DNA of 46,360 nucleotides from an uncultured Nitrosomonas sp. GTDB taxonomy: Bacteria > Pseudomonadota > Gammaproteobacteria > Burkholderiales > Nitrosomonadaceae. How positions within the stretch are numbered: position 1 is the stretch's first letter; every line of letters begins with the position of its first letter. The notes beneath the pieces were generated by a model, which saw only the letters and a program-made list of their open reading frames with translations, had not been told where the DNA came from and searched no databases. The stretch lies in contig NZ_CADEGP010000015.1 of assembly GCF_902826915.1 (NCBI RefSeq), positions 1 to 46,360 on the forward strand. Direction: 5' to 3'. The position numbers and the translations under genes were made by a program. Shown piece after piece: positions 17,059 through 28,508 of this stretch.

Positions 17059-18498
17059 CTATCCTTCCAGTTTCTTTTTCAAAATAGTATTCACCTGTGC
17101 TGGATTGGCTTTTCCTTGGGTTGCTTTCATGATCTGGCCGACCAGTGAATTGAAGGCTTTTTCTTTGCCATTGCGATAGTCTGCGACTTGTTGCTCATTA
17201 GCAGCCAGCACTTGATCAACCAGCTTTTCAATGGCGCTATCGTCGGAAATTTGTTTCAACCCTTTGGCGGCAATAATAGCATCGACATTTTTTTCCAATT
17301 CGCCATTCCACATGCTTTCAAATACCGCTTTGGCTGCCTTGCCGGAAATGGTGTCATCACTGATTCGTTCCAGCAGTGCAGCAAGTTGGGAAGGGGTCAC
17401 TGGGCATGCGGTGATTTCAAGCCCTTCTTTGTTCAATTGCCCATTGATTTCGCCCATGATCCAGTTGGCACATAATTTTACCTGTGCAGGCAATTGCTTG
17501 ATAGTTGATTCAAAATAATCTGCGGTTTCGCGCGAGCTTGTTAGTACGGAGGCATCGTAGGCAGATAGTGCGAACTCCGACATATAACGATCACGGCGCG
17601 CCTGAGGCAATTCCGGCAAGACTGATTGCACCTGGTCAATCCAGTTTGCAGAAATTTCGAGCGGCAATAAATCCGGATCGGGAAAATAACGATAATCGTT
17701 GGCATCTTCCTTGGTACGCATAGTCCGCGTTTCGTCTTTGCTGGCGTCGTACAAACGGGTTTCCTGTCGGATTATACCGCCGTCTTCCAGGATTTCAATT
17801 TGTCTTCTAGCTTCATAATCGATCGCTTTCTCGAGAAAACGGAATGAATTCAGATTCTTGATCTCGCAGCGCGTGCCAAGTTTTTCCGTGCCGTATGGAC
17901 GCACCGAAACATTGGCATCGCAGCGGAAAGAGCCTTCCTGCATATTGCCATCGCAAATGCCGATCCAACGTACTAGCGCGTGCAGTGTTTTCGCATAGAC
18001 TACGGCTTCCGCACTGCTGCGCATATCTGGCTCAGAAACGATTTCCAGCAAGGGTGTGCCGGCCCGATTCAGATCAATCCCACTCATACCATGGAAATCC
18101 TCGTGCAACGACTTGCCGGCGTCTTCTTCCAAATGTGCGCGAGTCAGTCGGATATTTTTCTCCTCACCATCAGCCTGAATCTGAATGTTGCCACCTTGCA
18201 CCACCGGCAATTCGAATTGACTAATTTGATAGCCTTTCGGTAAATCGGGATAAAAATAATTTTTACGCGCGAAAATAGAGGGCGAATTAATCTTAGCGCC
18301 GACTGACAGACCAAATTTAATAGCCCGTTCAACCGCGCCCTTATTGAGTACTGGTAGAACACCGGGCAATGCTAAATCGATTACGCACGCTTGGGTATTC
18401 GGCGGCGAACCATAAGCAGTGGATGCGCCAGAGAATATTTTAGATTGCGTTGAAAGTTGAGCATGTACTTCAAGACCGATGACAATTTCCCATTGCAT
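17059..18498 (-). CDS. gatB: Asp-tRNA(Asn)/Glu-tRNA(Gln) amidotransferase subunit B
   Basis: A 479-residue GatB, the tRNA-binding kinase subunit that activates misacylated Glu-tRNA(Gln) or Asp-tRNA(Asn) for transamidation. The N-terminal [13 protein letters not shown] and the family signature [16 protein letters not shown] (about residues 151–166) are clear. The C-terminal helical YqeY-like tail (about 330–479) ends [10 protein letters not shown] as in other GatB proteins. It is the last gene of the leftward gatC-gatA-gatB operon, 46 bases after gatA. Confidence 0.97.
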   Translation of the reverse strand: MQWEIVIGLEVHAQLSTQSKIFSGASTAYGSPPNTQACVIDLALPGVLPVLNKGAVERAIKFGLSVGAKINSPSIFARKNYFYPDLPKGYQISQFELPVVQGGNIQIQADGEEKNIRLTRAHLEEDAGKSLHEDFHGMSGIDLNRAGTPLLEIVSEPDMRSSAEAVVYAKTLHALVRWIGICDGNMQEGSFRCDANVSVRPYGTEKLGTRCEIKNLNSFRFLEKAIDYEARRQIEILEDGGIIRQETRLYDASKDETRTMRTKEDANDYRYFPDPDLLPLEISANWIDQVQSVLPELPQARRDRYMSEFALSAYDASVLTSSRETADYFESTIKQLPAQVKLCANWIMGEINGQLNKEGLEITACPVTPSQLAALLERISDDTISGKAAKAVFESMWNGELEKNVDAIIAAKGLKQISDDSAIEKLVDQVLAANEQQVADYRNGKEKAFNSLVGQIMKATQGKANPAQVNTILKKKLEG

Positions 18499-18544
18499 GA
18501 TAAATTTCCGGCTAAATGATTGATTTCATGAATGAACAATAGCT

Positions 18545-19993
18545 CTAAACAGGAGACTTCAAATGCCAGTCTGTCACCAATTGATATTGATGTGCAATAT
18601 TCAGCATTTGCGCTTCCTTAAAATAATTACCCATAATGTGTAAGCCGATTGGCCGGTTTTTGTCACCAAAACCAATCGGGATCGACATTGCCGGCATTCC
18701 GGTCAGGTTTGCCGCGCTGGTATAGATATCCGATAAATACATTTGGATCGGGTCGCCGCTTTTTTCTCCCAGATTAAATGCGACCGTGGGAGTGGTAGGC
18801 CCCATGATAATGTCGCACCGTTTATAGGCTTCAGTAAAATCCTGCGCGATCAGGCGGCGCAGTTTCTGCGCTTTGATGTAGTAGGCGTCGTAATAACCAT
18901 GCGACAACACATAGGTTCCGATCAGAATTCGCCGTTTCACTTCTGCGCCAAAGCCCTGCGTGCGTGTTTTGCGATACATGTCAGCTAGGTCGCTGTATGC
19001 TGGAGCACGATAACCGTAACGTACCCCATCAAAACGGGATAAATTGCTCGACGCCTCGGCAGGCGCCAAAACATAATAAACTGGAATCGACAGTGGCGCA
19101 TTGGGTAATGAAACCTCGATCGTTTGTGCACCTAATTTGCGATACTCAACCAATGCTTTCTCGATCGCGCTTGCGACATCCTGGCTCATGCCCTCGGCAA
19201 AATATTCCTTCGGCAAACCAATGCGCAGACCCGCTAAAGGTTTCTGCAAATCCTGCGCGCAATCCTCAGCATCGTGCTGCAGACTGGTGGAATCACGCGG
19301 ATCAAACCCAATCATGACATTCAGCAGTAGCGCTAAATCTTCGGCCGATTTAGCCATTGGCCCGCCCTGATCCAAGCTGGAGGCAAAAGCGATCATGCCG
19401 TAGCGCGACACCAATCCATAGGTCGGTTTAATTCCGGAGATGCCGCATAATGCTGCGGGTTGGCGGATGGAACCGCCGGTATCTGTGCCGGTTGCTGCAG
19501 GAGCTAGTCTGGCTGCCACTGCGCACGCCGCGCCGCCTGAACTGCCACCAGGAACTGCCGCAATATCCCAGGGGTTTTTAACCATGCCGAAATAGGATGT
19601 TTCATTGCTTGACCCCATGGCAAATTCATCCATGTTGGTTTTGCCAATGTTAATCGCACCCGCCTGATTGAATCGTTCAATAACACCGGCATCATACGGT
19701 GAAACAAAATTCGACAGCATTTTTGAGCCGCACGTGGTCAACCAACCTCTAGCGCAAAAAATATCTTTCTGTGCAATCGGAATTCCGGTTAATGGCCCGG
19801 CCTGTCCTGTGGCAAGCATTTTGTCGGCTACCTTTGCTTGCGCCAAACTTATTTCTTCGTTGACCGTAATAAACGCATTGTATTCAGGATTGAATTGTTT
19901 GATGCGCTGCAAAAATTCGGTGGTAAGTTCCGTGCTGGAAATTTTTTTTTCGGCAAGCTGAATCGAGAGCTGTTTAAGACTGGCATTAAACAT
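18545..19993 (-). CDS. gatA: Asp-tRNA(Asn)/Glu-tRNA(Gln) amidotransferase subunit A
   Basis: A 482-residue amidase-signature enzyme that releases ammonia from glutamine for the GatCAB complex. The catalytic Lys lies in PIAQKDIF (about residues 72–79), and the Ser-cis-Ser-Ser region appears as PGGSSGGAA and [11 protein letters not shown] (about 148–182). The C-terminal [12 protein letters not shown] is typical. Having gatCAB implies that the organism makes Gln-tRNA and/or Asn-tRNA by the indirect route. It lies between gatC (upstream, 89-base gap) and gatB. Confidence 0.97.
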   Translation of the reverse strand: MFNASLKQLSIQLAEKKISSTELTTEFLQRIKQFNPEYNAFITVNEEISLAQAKVADKMLATGQAGPLTGIPIAQKDIFCARGWLTTCGSKMLSNFVSPYDAGVIERFNQAGAINIGKTNMDEFAMGSSNETSYFGMVKNPWDIAAVPGGSSGGAACAVAARLAPAATGTDTGGSIRQPAALCGISGIKPTYGLVSRYGMIAFASSLDQGGPMAKSAEDLALLLNVMIGFDPRDSTSLQHDAEDCAQDLQKPLAGLRIGLPKEYFAEGMSQDVASAIEKALVEYRKLGAQTIEVSLPNAPLSIPVYYVLAPAEASSNLSRFDGVRYGYRAPAYSDLADMYRKTRTQGFGAEVKRRILIGTYVLSHGYYDAYYIKAQKLRRLIAQDFTEAYKRCDIIMGPTTPTVAFNLGEKSGDPIQMYLSDIYTSAANLTGMPAMSIPIGFGDKNRPIGLHIMGNYFKEAQMLNIAHQYQLVTDWHLKSPV

Positions 19994-20082
19994 GGATTTA
20001 CTGATTAGAGAAAAATAAAATATTACGTATTATGGCTATTCTTATAGCCTTAGAAATTCCTTGGGCACATTTCGTCACTTAT

Positions 20083-20370
20083 CTATTCAATGACTTGTGG
20101 AACCAAATAGAGATCGGCTTCGACTTGTGGTGCGATCGATTGATATAATCCGTGTTGGTCTGCTTCAGTGACTTCATCTTCGCGTAGGCGTTGCACCACA
20201 CTTTGCGCATGAGACATGGGCTCCACAGTTGAAGTATCGACAGCTTGCATGGTTTCTATCAGATCAAAAATACCGGATAATTGATTCAAAGTCTCTTTTA
20301 CCTCGTTATCGTTAATCTCAATATAGGCAAGATCAGCAATTCGTTTTACATCACTAACAGATAAAGTCAT
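20083..20370 (-). CDS. gatC: Asp-tRNA(Asn)/Glu-tRNA(Gln) amidotransferase subunit C
   Basis: A 95-residue GatC, the small subunit that wraps around GatA and stabilises GatA–GatB. Family sequence is visible: [12 protein letters not shown] near the N-terminus, [19 protein letters not shown] in the middle and a VEPMSHA followed by LREDEV. It is the first gene of gatCAB and diverges from mreB, with 140 bases that must hold both promoters. This gatCAB/mreBCD arrangement is found in other betaproteobacteria. Confidence 0.95.
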   Translation of the reverse strand: MTLSVSDVKRIADLAYIEINDNEVKETLNQLSGIFDLIETMQAVDTSTVEPMSHAQSVVQRLREDEVTEADQHGLYQSIAPQVEADLYLVPQVIE

Positions 20371-20486
20371 TTGAAATGGTTGGCCTTATATTCAAAGAAG
20401 TATTAGGGTATCATGCCGCAGTTTACTCGCGTATTATTTTTTGATGGTTTTATTTGTTATTCCATTCGCATTCGCTCTCATCATAA

Positions 20487-21569
<1,083 letters not shown>

Positions 21570-21642
21570 TTATTGCTTACTTACTGATTACTTTTCTCTT
21601 TTCTAGTACAAAATTAAGTCTTTCTCTTAAAGACGGAACGTA

Positions 21643-22533
21643 ATGGAAACAGCCCCACAGTTTTTCAGAAATGGTCCGGGTCCGTTTGCACGACTGTTTA
21701 TATTTGCAATCCTATCCTGCTTGTTGATTGCGGAAGATACGCGTTTCAAATATTTTCCTCAGTTGCGGCAAACAATTGGTGTGATCATCTTTCCTTTACA
21801 GAAAATTGCTTATATCCCTTCAGATATATATGATCAAGTTGAGAAATTGATTACCAGCTTCAACTTGCTCGAAGAAAATGTAAAATTGCGACAACTTTAT
21901 CTGGACCGTCGTGAACAACTACTGAGATTAGAGGCACTGGAAGCCGAGAATACGCACTTGCGCAGATTGTTAGGTGCGGTACAGCAAATCGAAACCACTG
22001 CTAAAACGAAAGTAGTTTTAGCAGAAATTCAGTATACTCCGCGTGATCCGTTTAATCACAAAATAACCTTGAATAAAGGCAGTTATCATGATATTGAGTT
22101 GGGCCAGGCAGTAATTGATGATAAGGGTATCATCGGACAAATTACGCAGCTATACCCTTGGTCATCTGAAGTAACGCTTTTGACAGATAAAGATCATGCT
22201 GTTCCCATTCAAGTTGTTCGCAATGGTTTGCGATCAATCGTATCTGGAACGGGTAAAAATAATGAGCTGGAATTACGTTACTTATCGGTTAATACGGATA
22301 TTCAACAAGGTGACTTATTAGTTACTTCCGGGATTGGCGGAGTGTATCCGCCGGGAATTCCCGTTGCAACTGTGCTCAAGATTGAGCAGGACTCTGCAGG
22401 TGATTTTGCACTTGTTACCAGCGCACCGATTGCTGGTGTAAATCGCAATCGACAGGTTTTAGTTCTGTCCTTGGCGCAGGTAGAATCCAATAATTCTCTA
22501 GAGACTCCAACCATTGAATCCGGAACGAATTAA
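21643..22533 (+). CDS. mreC: Rod shape-determining protein MreC
   Basis: A 296-residue single-pass periplasmic scaffold of the elongasome. There is a short cytoplasmic N-terminus and a membrane helix at about residues 15–30. A coiled coil follows (about 65–105: LEENVKLRQLYLDRREQLLR), then the beta-barrel domain with GxIG (KGIIGQITQLYPWSSEV), LLTD, and VTSGIGGVYPPGIPV. It binds PBP2 in other bacteria and switches on wall synthesis. It lies 73 bases after mreB and its end overlaps the mreD reading frame. Confidence 0.96.
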   Translation: METAPQFFRNGPGPFARLFIFAILSCLLIAEDTRFKYFPQLRQTIGVIIFPLQKIAYIPSDIYDQVEKLITSFNLLEENVKLRQLYLDRREQLLRLEALEAENTHLRRLLGAVQQIETTAKTKVVLAEIQYTPRDPFNHKITLNKGSYHDIELGQAVIDDKGIIGQITQLYPWSSEVTLLTDKDHAVPIQVVRNGLRSIVSGTGKNNELELRYLSVNTDIQQGDLLVTSGIGGVYPPGIPVATVLKIEQDSAGDFALVTSAPIAGVNRNRQVLVLSLAQVESNNSLETPTIESGTN

Positions 22534-23065
22534 AGAAAACAATTCAATTAAAGAGAACTACTTAGGGCAGGATATGTATGTGCCTGCTAGTAGCTTGTTT
22601 ATTGCCACGAGTCTGGTCATCGCACTCATCCTCAATTTTCTACCATTGCAAGGCGATCTTTTAATTGCGCGCCCTGATTTCGTAGCATTTGCAATAGCTT
22701 ATTGGAATGTCAATCATCCGCACAAATTAGGAATGAGTGTGGCATTTGGCATGGGATTAATGGTGGATGTCGGCAACGCTGGAATACTGGGGCAACATGC
22801 TTTAGCTTATTGTGTTATTTTTTATCTGACACAAATTTTTGGTCGGCGTTTGCGGCTATTCAGTTTACTAAAGCAAGCACCGCAAATCGGCTTCTTCTTG
22901 CTCATAATGCAAATAGTCTTCGCTTTAGTAGCCCTATCGAGCGGATCAACACTACCTGGCTGGAGATACTTCCACGCCACTATTGCAGGCGCCTTACTTT
23001 GGACGCCGGCTTCCTTTGCAATAGCTCTGCTATTAAAACCAAAACCAGACTCTAGTGCATTATGA
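22514..23065 (+). CDS. mreD: Rod shape-determining protein MreD
   Basis: A polytopic inner-membrane elongasome protein, 183 residues if started at TTG 22514 (20-base overlap with mreC). It is 163 residues from ATG 22574, which is preceded by a fair AGGGCAGG ribosome site. The longer form leaves room for the N-terminal segment seen in homologues before the first helix, so the start is unsettled. Five to six hydrophobic helices are visible, plus the MreD-type RPDFVAFAIAYWN and FGMGLMVDVGNAGILGQHALAY. Its stop overlaps the mrdA start (ATGA), indicating translational coupling. Confidence 0.9.
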   Translation: MNPERIKENNSIKENYLGQDMYVPASSLFIATSLVIALILNFLPLQGDLLIARPDFVAFAIAYWNVNHPHKLGMSVAFGMGLMVDVGNAGILGQHALAYCVIFYLTQIFGRRLRLFSLLKQAPQIGFFLLIMQIVFALVALSSGSTLPGWRYFHATIAGALLWTPASFAIALLLKPKPDSSAL

Positions 23066-24975
23066 AGCAACATGTGGAACTAAGAAACCATCCTATAGAA
23101 CTTTACAAATTTCGTATGCGTCTTGCCATTAGCGCAGGCTTTGTTCTTGTTCTGTTCTTGCTGCTCTATGTACGCTTCTATTACTTACAGATTATTCAGC
23201 AGGAGCATTATCATACACTGGCAGAGGCAAATCGTATTTCCATTGCACCACTAGTTCCCTACCGTGGCTTGATCTCTGATCGAAATGGAAGAGTATTGGC
23301 ACAAAATTATTCAGCGTACACGTTGGAGGTTGTACCCAGTAAAATTCAAGATCTTGAGACAACATTAAACGAGCTAGCAACAATTATTGAGATCACGCCC
23401 GCTGATCGCCAGAGATTCAATAAATTGCTAAAAGAAAACAAGAGATTCAAAAGCTTACCTATCAGGAATCGTTTGACAGATGTCGAGATCGCAACCTTTG
23501 CTACAAACCGTTACCGTTTCCCAGGCATTGAAATCAAGGCCCAAGTATACCGCCAATACCCGGAAAAAGAGATGGTTTCACATGTTATTGGCTACATCAG
23601 TCGAATCAATGATCAAGATCTCGAACAACTGGAAAACAGTGGCGAACTTCACAATTATCGCGGCTCCCACCACATTGGAAAAATTGGTATTGAGCAGAGT
23701 TACGAAAAGCAATTACATGGTGTCACAGGCTTTGAGGAAGTAGAGACCGATGCAGCAGGCCGCTCTATTCGGGTATTGTCACGGACGCCGCCGACGCCTG
23801 GCAATAATTTAATTCTTACATTAGATATTGGCTTGCAAGAAGTAGCAGAAATCGCATTTAGTGATCGCCGGGGTGCACTGGTTGCTTTGGATCCCAATAA
23901 TGGAGAAGTGCTTGCTTTCGTTAGCAAACCAGGTTATGACAATAATCTCTTTATCGGTGGTATTGACCAGGAAAACTGGAATTTGCTTAACAATTCGATT
24001 GATCGCCCTCTCAATAACCGAGCACTACGAGGTGTTTATCCTCCAGGATCAACATTTAAGCCATTTATGGCGCTTGCCGCACTTGAGCTGGGAAAACGCA
24101 CGCCCGAATATAGCATGAGTGACCCCGGATATTTCTCACTGCCCGGCGTCAGTCGACGCTATCGTGACTGGAAACCCGGTGGGCATGGCAGAGTCGATTT
24201 GCACAAGTCTCTCGTTGTTTCTTGTGATACCTATTACTACAGTCTTGCCAACGATCTCGGAATCGACAACATACACAACTTTATCAGTCAATTTGGGTTA
24301 GGAAGTAAAACGGGCATTGATATTGGAGGAGAGGCGTCGGGGCTATTGCCTTCTTCTGCTTGGAAAATGCGACAACATAAACAAAAATGGTATGCCGGGG
24401 ATACTATTTCAGTTTCAATTGGGCAGGGGTATAATTTGACTACGCCGCTTCAGCTCGCTTTCGCCACGATGATCATCGCAAACAATGGCAAAGCATATTT
24501 ACCTCACTTAGTTAAACAAATTCAGAATAGTCAAACCGGGGAAGTTCAAGATATCCCTGCCAAATTGCTTTATAGCTTAAATCTTAAGCCTAAAAATCTC
24601 GAAGTTGTCAAGAATGCGCTTGTAGATGTTACCCGTCCCGGCGGAACAGCTGCAAAAGCGGGCGCCAATGCAGACTACACTTTTGCTGGTAAGACTGGCA
24701 CATCACAAGTTATCGCTATTAAACAGGGAGAACGTTACAACGAAAAATTGATCAATGAACGTCACCGTGATCATGCAATGTTTATTGCCTATGCACCAGC
24801 AGAGGATCCCAAGATTGCTTTGGCAATTTTAGTCGAAAATACTGGTACCGGCGGTTCAACAGCAGCTCCTATTGCAAGACAAGTATTTGATTATTTTTTA
24901 TTAGGCAAATTGCCGGAAATAGATCTTGCTCATTTGATTGAACCCATTAAAAATCACGCGCATGATCATCTCTGA
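23062..24975 (+). CDS. mrdA: Peptidoglycan DD-transpeptidase PBP2
   Basis: A 637-residue class B penicillin-binding protein that cross-links lateral-wall peptidoglycan with RodA. It has one N-terminal membrane helix (about residues 20–40) and a pedestal/dimerisation domain (about 60–230, including the RGLISDRNGRVLA entry motif). The transpeptidase domain carries the catalytic SxxK in GSTFKPF (about residue 330), SCD (about 389) and KTGTSQ (about 547–552). Length matches E. coli PBP2 (633). It starts inside the mreD stop codon. Confidence 0.97.
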   Translation: MKQHVELRNHPIELYKFRMRLAISAGFVLVLFLLLYVRFYYLQIIQQEHYHTLAEANRISIAPLVPYRGLISDRNGRVLAQNYSAYTLEVVPSKIQDLETTLNELATIIEITPADRQRFNKLLKENKRFKSLPIRNRLTDVEIATFATNRYRFPGIEIKAQVYRQYPEKEMVSHVIGYISRINDQDLEQLENSGELHNYRGSHHIGKIGIEQSYEKQLHGVTGFEEVETDAAGRSIRVLSRTPPTPGNNLILTLDIGLQEVAEIAFSDRRGALVALDPNNGEVLAFVSKPGYDNNLFIGGIDQENWNLLNNSIDRPLNNRALRGVYPPGSTFKPFMALAALELGKRTPEYSMSDPGYFSLPGVSRRYRDWKPGGHGRVDLHKSLVVSCDTYYYSLANDLGIDNIHNFISQFGLGSKTGIDIGGEASGLLPSSAWKMRQHKQKWYAGDTISVSIGQGYNLTTPLQLAFATMIIANNGKAYLPHLVKQIQNSQTGEVQDIPAKLLYSLNLKPKNLEVVKNALVDVTRPGGTAAKAGANADYTFAGKTGTSQVIAIKQGERYNEKLINERHRDHAMFIAYAPAEDPKIALAILVENTGTGGSTAAPIARQVFDYFLLGKLPEIDLAHLIEPIKNHAHDHL

Positions 24976-25029
24976 GCTGAAAAGACTCAAATCAGCATTC
25001 AATTAATTATCGACCTGCATACATGATGC

Positions 25030-26130
25030 ATGATTGAAGTTAGAAAAATTTGGCACTATCTTACGCGCTATGTCGATAGCTTTCTGTTAGCCGGAATCCT
25101 CATATTAATGTCGATAGGGCTGATTGTGCTATATAGCGCCACGGGTGGAAATGTAACTAGAGTCGGTAATCAAGCAATTAATATACTGGTAGCGTTAGTA
25201 ATTATGTGGTTGGTTGCAAATATTCCACTGCAACAAATATTGCGCCTGGCATTCCCGATGTACATGCTAGGATTAATTTTACTTATCAGCGTTGCATTAT
25301 TTGGTGAAATAAACAACGGTGCCAGACGCTGGCTTAATATTGGGGTGACTCGAATCCAGCCCTCTGAATTGATGAAAATAGCGATACCGTTAATGATGGC
25401 TTGGTATTTCGATAAGTATGAAATTGCTTTACGTTTGAGAGATTATTTTGGTGCAACGATATTGTTATTGTTGCCTGTTCTGCTGATCTTACGGCAACCG
25501 GATTTAGGAACCGCCTTGTTAATTGCTGCCAGCGGTTTTTATGTTCTGTTCCTGGCTGGATTATCTTGGCGCATTATTGTTGGGTTAGTGACGGCTGCAG
25601 CCGCAAGTTTGCCGATACTTTGGTCGGTGATGCACGATTATCAACGACAACGCATCATGACATTATTTGATCCAACGCAAGATCCTTTGGGCGCCGGTTA
25701 TCATACGATCCAATCTTCTATTGCGATCGGCTCTGGTGGAGTCGTTGGAAAAGGATGGCAAAATGGCACGCAAACGCAATTAGATTTTTTGCCAGAACAA
25801 AGCACCGATTTTATCTTTGCTGTTTTTTCAGAAGAATTTGGGTTAATTGGGAATACTGTATTATTATTACTATATCTGCTAGTAATCGGGCGTTGTATAG
25901 CAATTACAGCAAATGCTTCAACACAGTTCACACGCTTGATCTCAGGATCGATTACATTGACCTTTTGCACTTATATATTTGTTAATATAGGCATGGTGAG
26001 CGGCATTCTCCCAATTGTAGGCGTACCTCTTCCGCTAATCAGTTATGGCGGTACATCTATGGTTACGATGCTGCTTGGTTTTGGTATTTTGATGAGTGTT
26101 CAGACACATCCTAAGCTGATAAAAACATGA
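25030..26130 (+). CDS. rodA: Peptidoglycan glycosyltransferase RodA
   Basis: A 366-residue SEDS-family polymerase with about ten membrane helices that assembles glycan strands from lipid II and partners PBP2. SEDS hallmarks are RQPDLGTALLIAASG (about residues 156–170), the large-loop EQSTDFIFAVFSEEFG (about 257–272) and the C-terminal PLPLISYGGTSMVTMLLGFG. Its stop overlaps the rlpA start by 4 bases (ATGA). It lies 54 bases after mrdA. Confidence 0.97.
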   Translation: MIEVRKIWHYLTRYVDSFLLAGILILMSIGLIVLYSATGGNVTRVGNQAINILVALVIMWLVANIPLQQILRLAFPMYMLGLILLISVALFGEINNGARRWLNIGVTRIQPSELMKIAIPLMMAWYFDKYEIALRLRDYFGATILLLLPVLLILRQPDLGTALLIAASGFYVLFLAGLSWRIIVGLVTAAAASLPILWSVMHDYQRQRIMTLFDPTQDPLGAGYHTIQSSIAIGSGGVVGKGWQNGTQTQLDFLPEQSTDFIFAVFSEEFGLIGNTVLLLLYLLVIGRCIAITANASTQFTRLISGSITLTFCTYIFVNIGMVSGILPIVGVPLPLISYGGTSMVTMLLGFGILMSVQTHPKLIKT

Positions 26131-27092
26131 CAAACTCTAATTCTTCATTCTTTAAAGTGTATAAATATTTATCTGTACTCTGCAGATCAATTACTGGATT
26201 GGCATTGCTATTAATTTTTGCACTATTGGCTGCGTGTAGCAGTACACCGCAATATAGCAGCAGTGTGCAAGGACAACAGAGAGCAACAGCGACCAAGCTA
26301 TCAGGCATCAGCCCAAGTGAAATGAACAGACGAGGAGGCGGATACTATCTGGACGATGGCCCAGAAGATAATCCGCCACCAAACTTACATCTTGTTCCAG
26401 ATGCCGTGCCTAAAGCTGAGCCATTGCGTGCAGCCAATATGCAACCCTATGTCGCACTAGGAAAACATTTTAGACCCATGACTGGTTTGGAACCTTATAG
26501 GAAACGTGGAATTGCTTCATGGTATGGGCGTCGTTATCATGGAAACAATACAGCCTCGGGAGAGGTTTATGATATGTATGCAATGACAGCGGCTCACCCC
26601 ACATTACCGTTACCTAGCTATGCCCGGGTCACCAATCTGGAAAATGGCAATTCGGTGATTGTGCGTTTGAATGATCGAGGCCCATTTCTTTCTGATCGTA
26701 TCATCGATCTTTCTTATACTGCCGCATATAAATTGGGAATACTAGCTGGTGGTAGCGGTCAGGTTGAAGTTGAGAGCATCATACCGAATAATGGGCAAGT
26801 TATGCTGGCGGTTTCCAAACCATCTCCCTCGTTGCCTGTTGCCGATAGTCACGCAGAAATGAACATGGTTTATTTGCAACTAGCTGCATTTGGTTCATCA
26901 GATAATGCAAGGAATTTTCTTTCTCAGATACATCAGAGACTCCCATCACTTAAAGAAACCGCTAGTATTACCAAGAACAAGGGGTTGTACAAAATACACG
27001 TCGGCCCTTATCCAGATTCAACCGTTGCCAGATTGGCAGCCAATACGCTTAGTCAACAACTCGCGATAACACCTGTTCTAGTGAATGATTGA
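26127..27092 (+). CDS. rlpA: RlpA family septal-ring lytic transglycosylase with SPOR domain
   Basis: A 321-residue outer-membrane lipoprotein. The lipobox is LLAAC with Cys37. A double-psi beta-barrel RlpA domain (about residues 125–215) carries the WYGRRYHGNNTASGE motif and the conserved NDRGPF. The C-terminal SPOR domain (about 245–320: YLQLAAFGSSDNARNFL, then YKIHVGPYPDS) binds denuded septal glycan. In Pseudomonas aeruginosa RlpA is a lytic transglycosylase acting on such strands. It is translationally coupled to rodA and ends the elongasome operon. A second, SPOR-less RlpA is encoded at 36357–36860. Confidence 0.95.
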   Translation: MTNSNSSFFKVYKYLSVLCRSITGLALLLIFALLAACSSTPQYSSSVQGQQRATATKLSGISPSEMNRRGGGYYLDDGPEDNPPPNLHLVPDAVPKAEPLRAANMQPYVALGKHFRPMTGLEPYRKRGIASWYGRRYHGNNTASGEVYDMYAMTAAHPTLPLPSYARVTNLENGNSVIVRLNDRGPFLSDRIIDLSYTAAYKLGILAGGSGQVEVESIIPNNGQVMLAVSKPSPSLPVADSHAEMNMVYLQLAAFGSSDNARNFLSQIHQRLPSLKETASITKNKGLYKIHVGPYPDSTVARLAANTLSQQLAITPVLVND

Positions 27093-27099
27093 ATTGGGT

Positions 27100-27131
27100 A
27101 AAAAAAATCCCTATTGCAAGCAATAGGGATT
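27100..27131 (-). terminator. Rho-independent terminator reading leftward
   Basis: A perfect 12-base inverted repeat (27106–27117 with 27120–27131). On the - strand it is followed by eight U residues, from the A-run at 27100–27107. It therefore ends leftward transcripts from the decayed kinase gene. Because it begins directly after rlpA it may also slow rightward transcripts, though there is no T-run on that side. Confidence 0.85.
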
Positions 27132-27404
27132 AAAGGGCCTCGTCATAAAATCATGCATCGCAATCAACGGTAAAATGTAAAACATCTTCCTCAGTGCAGG
27201 TATCGATACATTTTTACATTCCGGTTTCGATATTGCGATAACTGATTTTAAGTTTAATACCAGCTGAGTATTCTTGAAGATGAAAACAGAGAGGGAATTT
27301 ACCCTTATATCTAAACTATGACTGTGATTTTTGTCACACTCCAGTGAAGATCCTATTTGGCCTTCCTCAGACACAGAATTATTGACACTACCTTATATAG
27401 CCAT

Positions 27405-27526
27405 TCTCCAGCATAGAGTGATGGCGCTACCTTACTTTATGAAAGTTTTGTATGTGCCATCACCCCTGGAGAGCCACCAAAATTAGTATTTATGGCTACT
27501 CAAGAGAGTTGGAACTGGCCATAAAT
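27405..27526. repeat. Cluster of nested inverted repeats in a gene-free spacer
   Basis: The 27093–27531 spacer holds no credible gene. It contains a nested inverted repeat, TCTCCAG (27405–27411) plus GTGATGGC (27418–27425) pairing with GCCATCAC (27456–27463) plus CTGGAGA (27466–27472). A second follows, ATTTATGGC (27488–27496) with GCCATAAAT (27518–27526). The arrangement suggests mobile-element ends or a structured RNA remnant; I cannot tell which. Confidence 0.5.
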
Positions 27527-27531
27527 TAGAA

Positions 27532-28239
27532 TTATGCATCATTGTTTAGTGATTCTTCAGGATGAGCATTTAGATAAGTCAATAACCGAGTGTCAATTTC
27601 CCTGGTGAACTGGTCGAACCGCTTAACAGCAATGGGTGAACGTGCCGTAGTTGGCACATCAAGATGTTCAAGAATTTGTTCGATCTTGTAACGCAACGTC
27701 TCGGGTTTGTCACCATAACAATGATAAAACACATCGTCTAAAATCTCTCTTTCCTGCAAAAAAATCTTGTAGAGGGCTTCTGTTTTTACCAATCTCAGCT
27801 TAATTTCGTTGTAATGTATTTTCGAGCTTCCTGAATTGCGTGCAGCGCTTCGCTGGGAACATTAAAGTCAAGAAAGACCACGCGCACACGATCCGGATAG
27901 TCGTGTTTGAGCGCTCGAATTACTTCAAGGTTGTTGCAGATTATGAAATGATGGCGATTTTCTGCGATGGCTGCATCAATCTGCGATTTCTGAATTCCAT
28001 AATGAAAGCTATATGATTGATAGATATAAAAATACTTTGATGATTCAACACGATCGACGCAACGGATTTTGATGCCGTCGAACTGACGAGGTGGGCGATC
28101 GGCTCCCTTGAAATGCAACGAGCACTGGTCACCTAATTTGCATCAGCAGCTCCATAAGAGTCGATTTTCCCGCCTCTGAAGGTCCAAAGATCACGATAAT
28201 TAGAGACGGGTAAGATTTTTTCTTGGTAGCTAAAGACAT
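27532..28239 (-). pseudogene. Guanylate kinase-like P-loop kinase, broken by two compensating frameshifts
   Basis: Read leftward from ATG 28239, the first 36 codons give a P-loop (IFGPSEAGKSTLMELL) and stop at 28129–28131. Dropping one A from the A3 run at 28137–28139 opens the next frame to 27795. That part contains guanylate-kinase-like features: DRPPRQFDG, then YGIQKSQIDAAI and DYPDRVRVVFLDF. Adding one A in the AAAA run just before the KYITTKLS end then joins the frame ending at 27532 (EIKLRLVKTEALYKIF, a typical C-terminal helix). With both corrections the gene is 708 bases and 235 codons, about the size of a guanylate kinase. Either it is decayed or the two A-runs are sequencing errors. 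It has no co-oriented neighbour. Confidence 0.75.
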
Positions 28240-28508
28240 TATTCACCTAATAGTCCTATAAATATCGCATGATCAAATCTTAACTACTTTATTGCCCAGC
28301 AGTGCTGAATTATAAAAAAGCCACCAAGTGTGGTACTTGAGTTTAATCGTGCCATTTATTTTCGATTGAAGAAATCGAATTTTGTTTTAAATGCCGGCAT
28401 GATAATCTCTACTTTGTAAGATTTGAATTATCAAATTTAGATCTGCTGTAAATTCATAAGCCTATCTAGAAATACAATGAACCATTACAAACAGCTTCAA
28501 TAAACCCA

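Noticed and set aside
27111..27374. Leftward frame of 87 codons in the rlpA–kinase spacer
   Set aside because: No ribosome site or recognisable features, and its end runs through the terminator stem.
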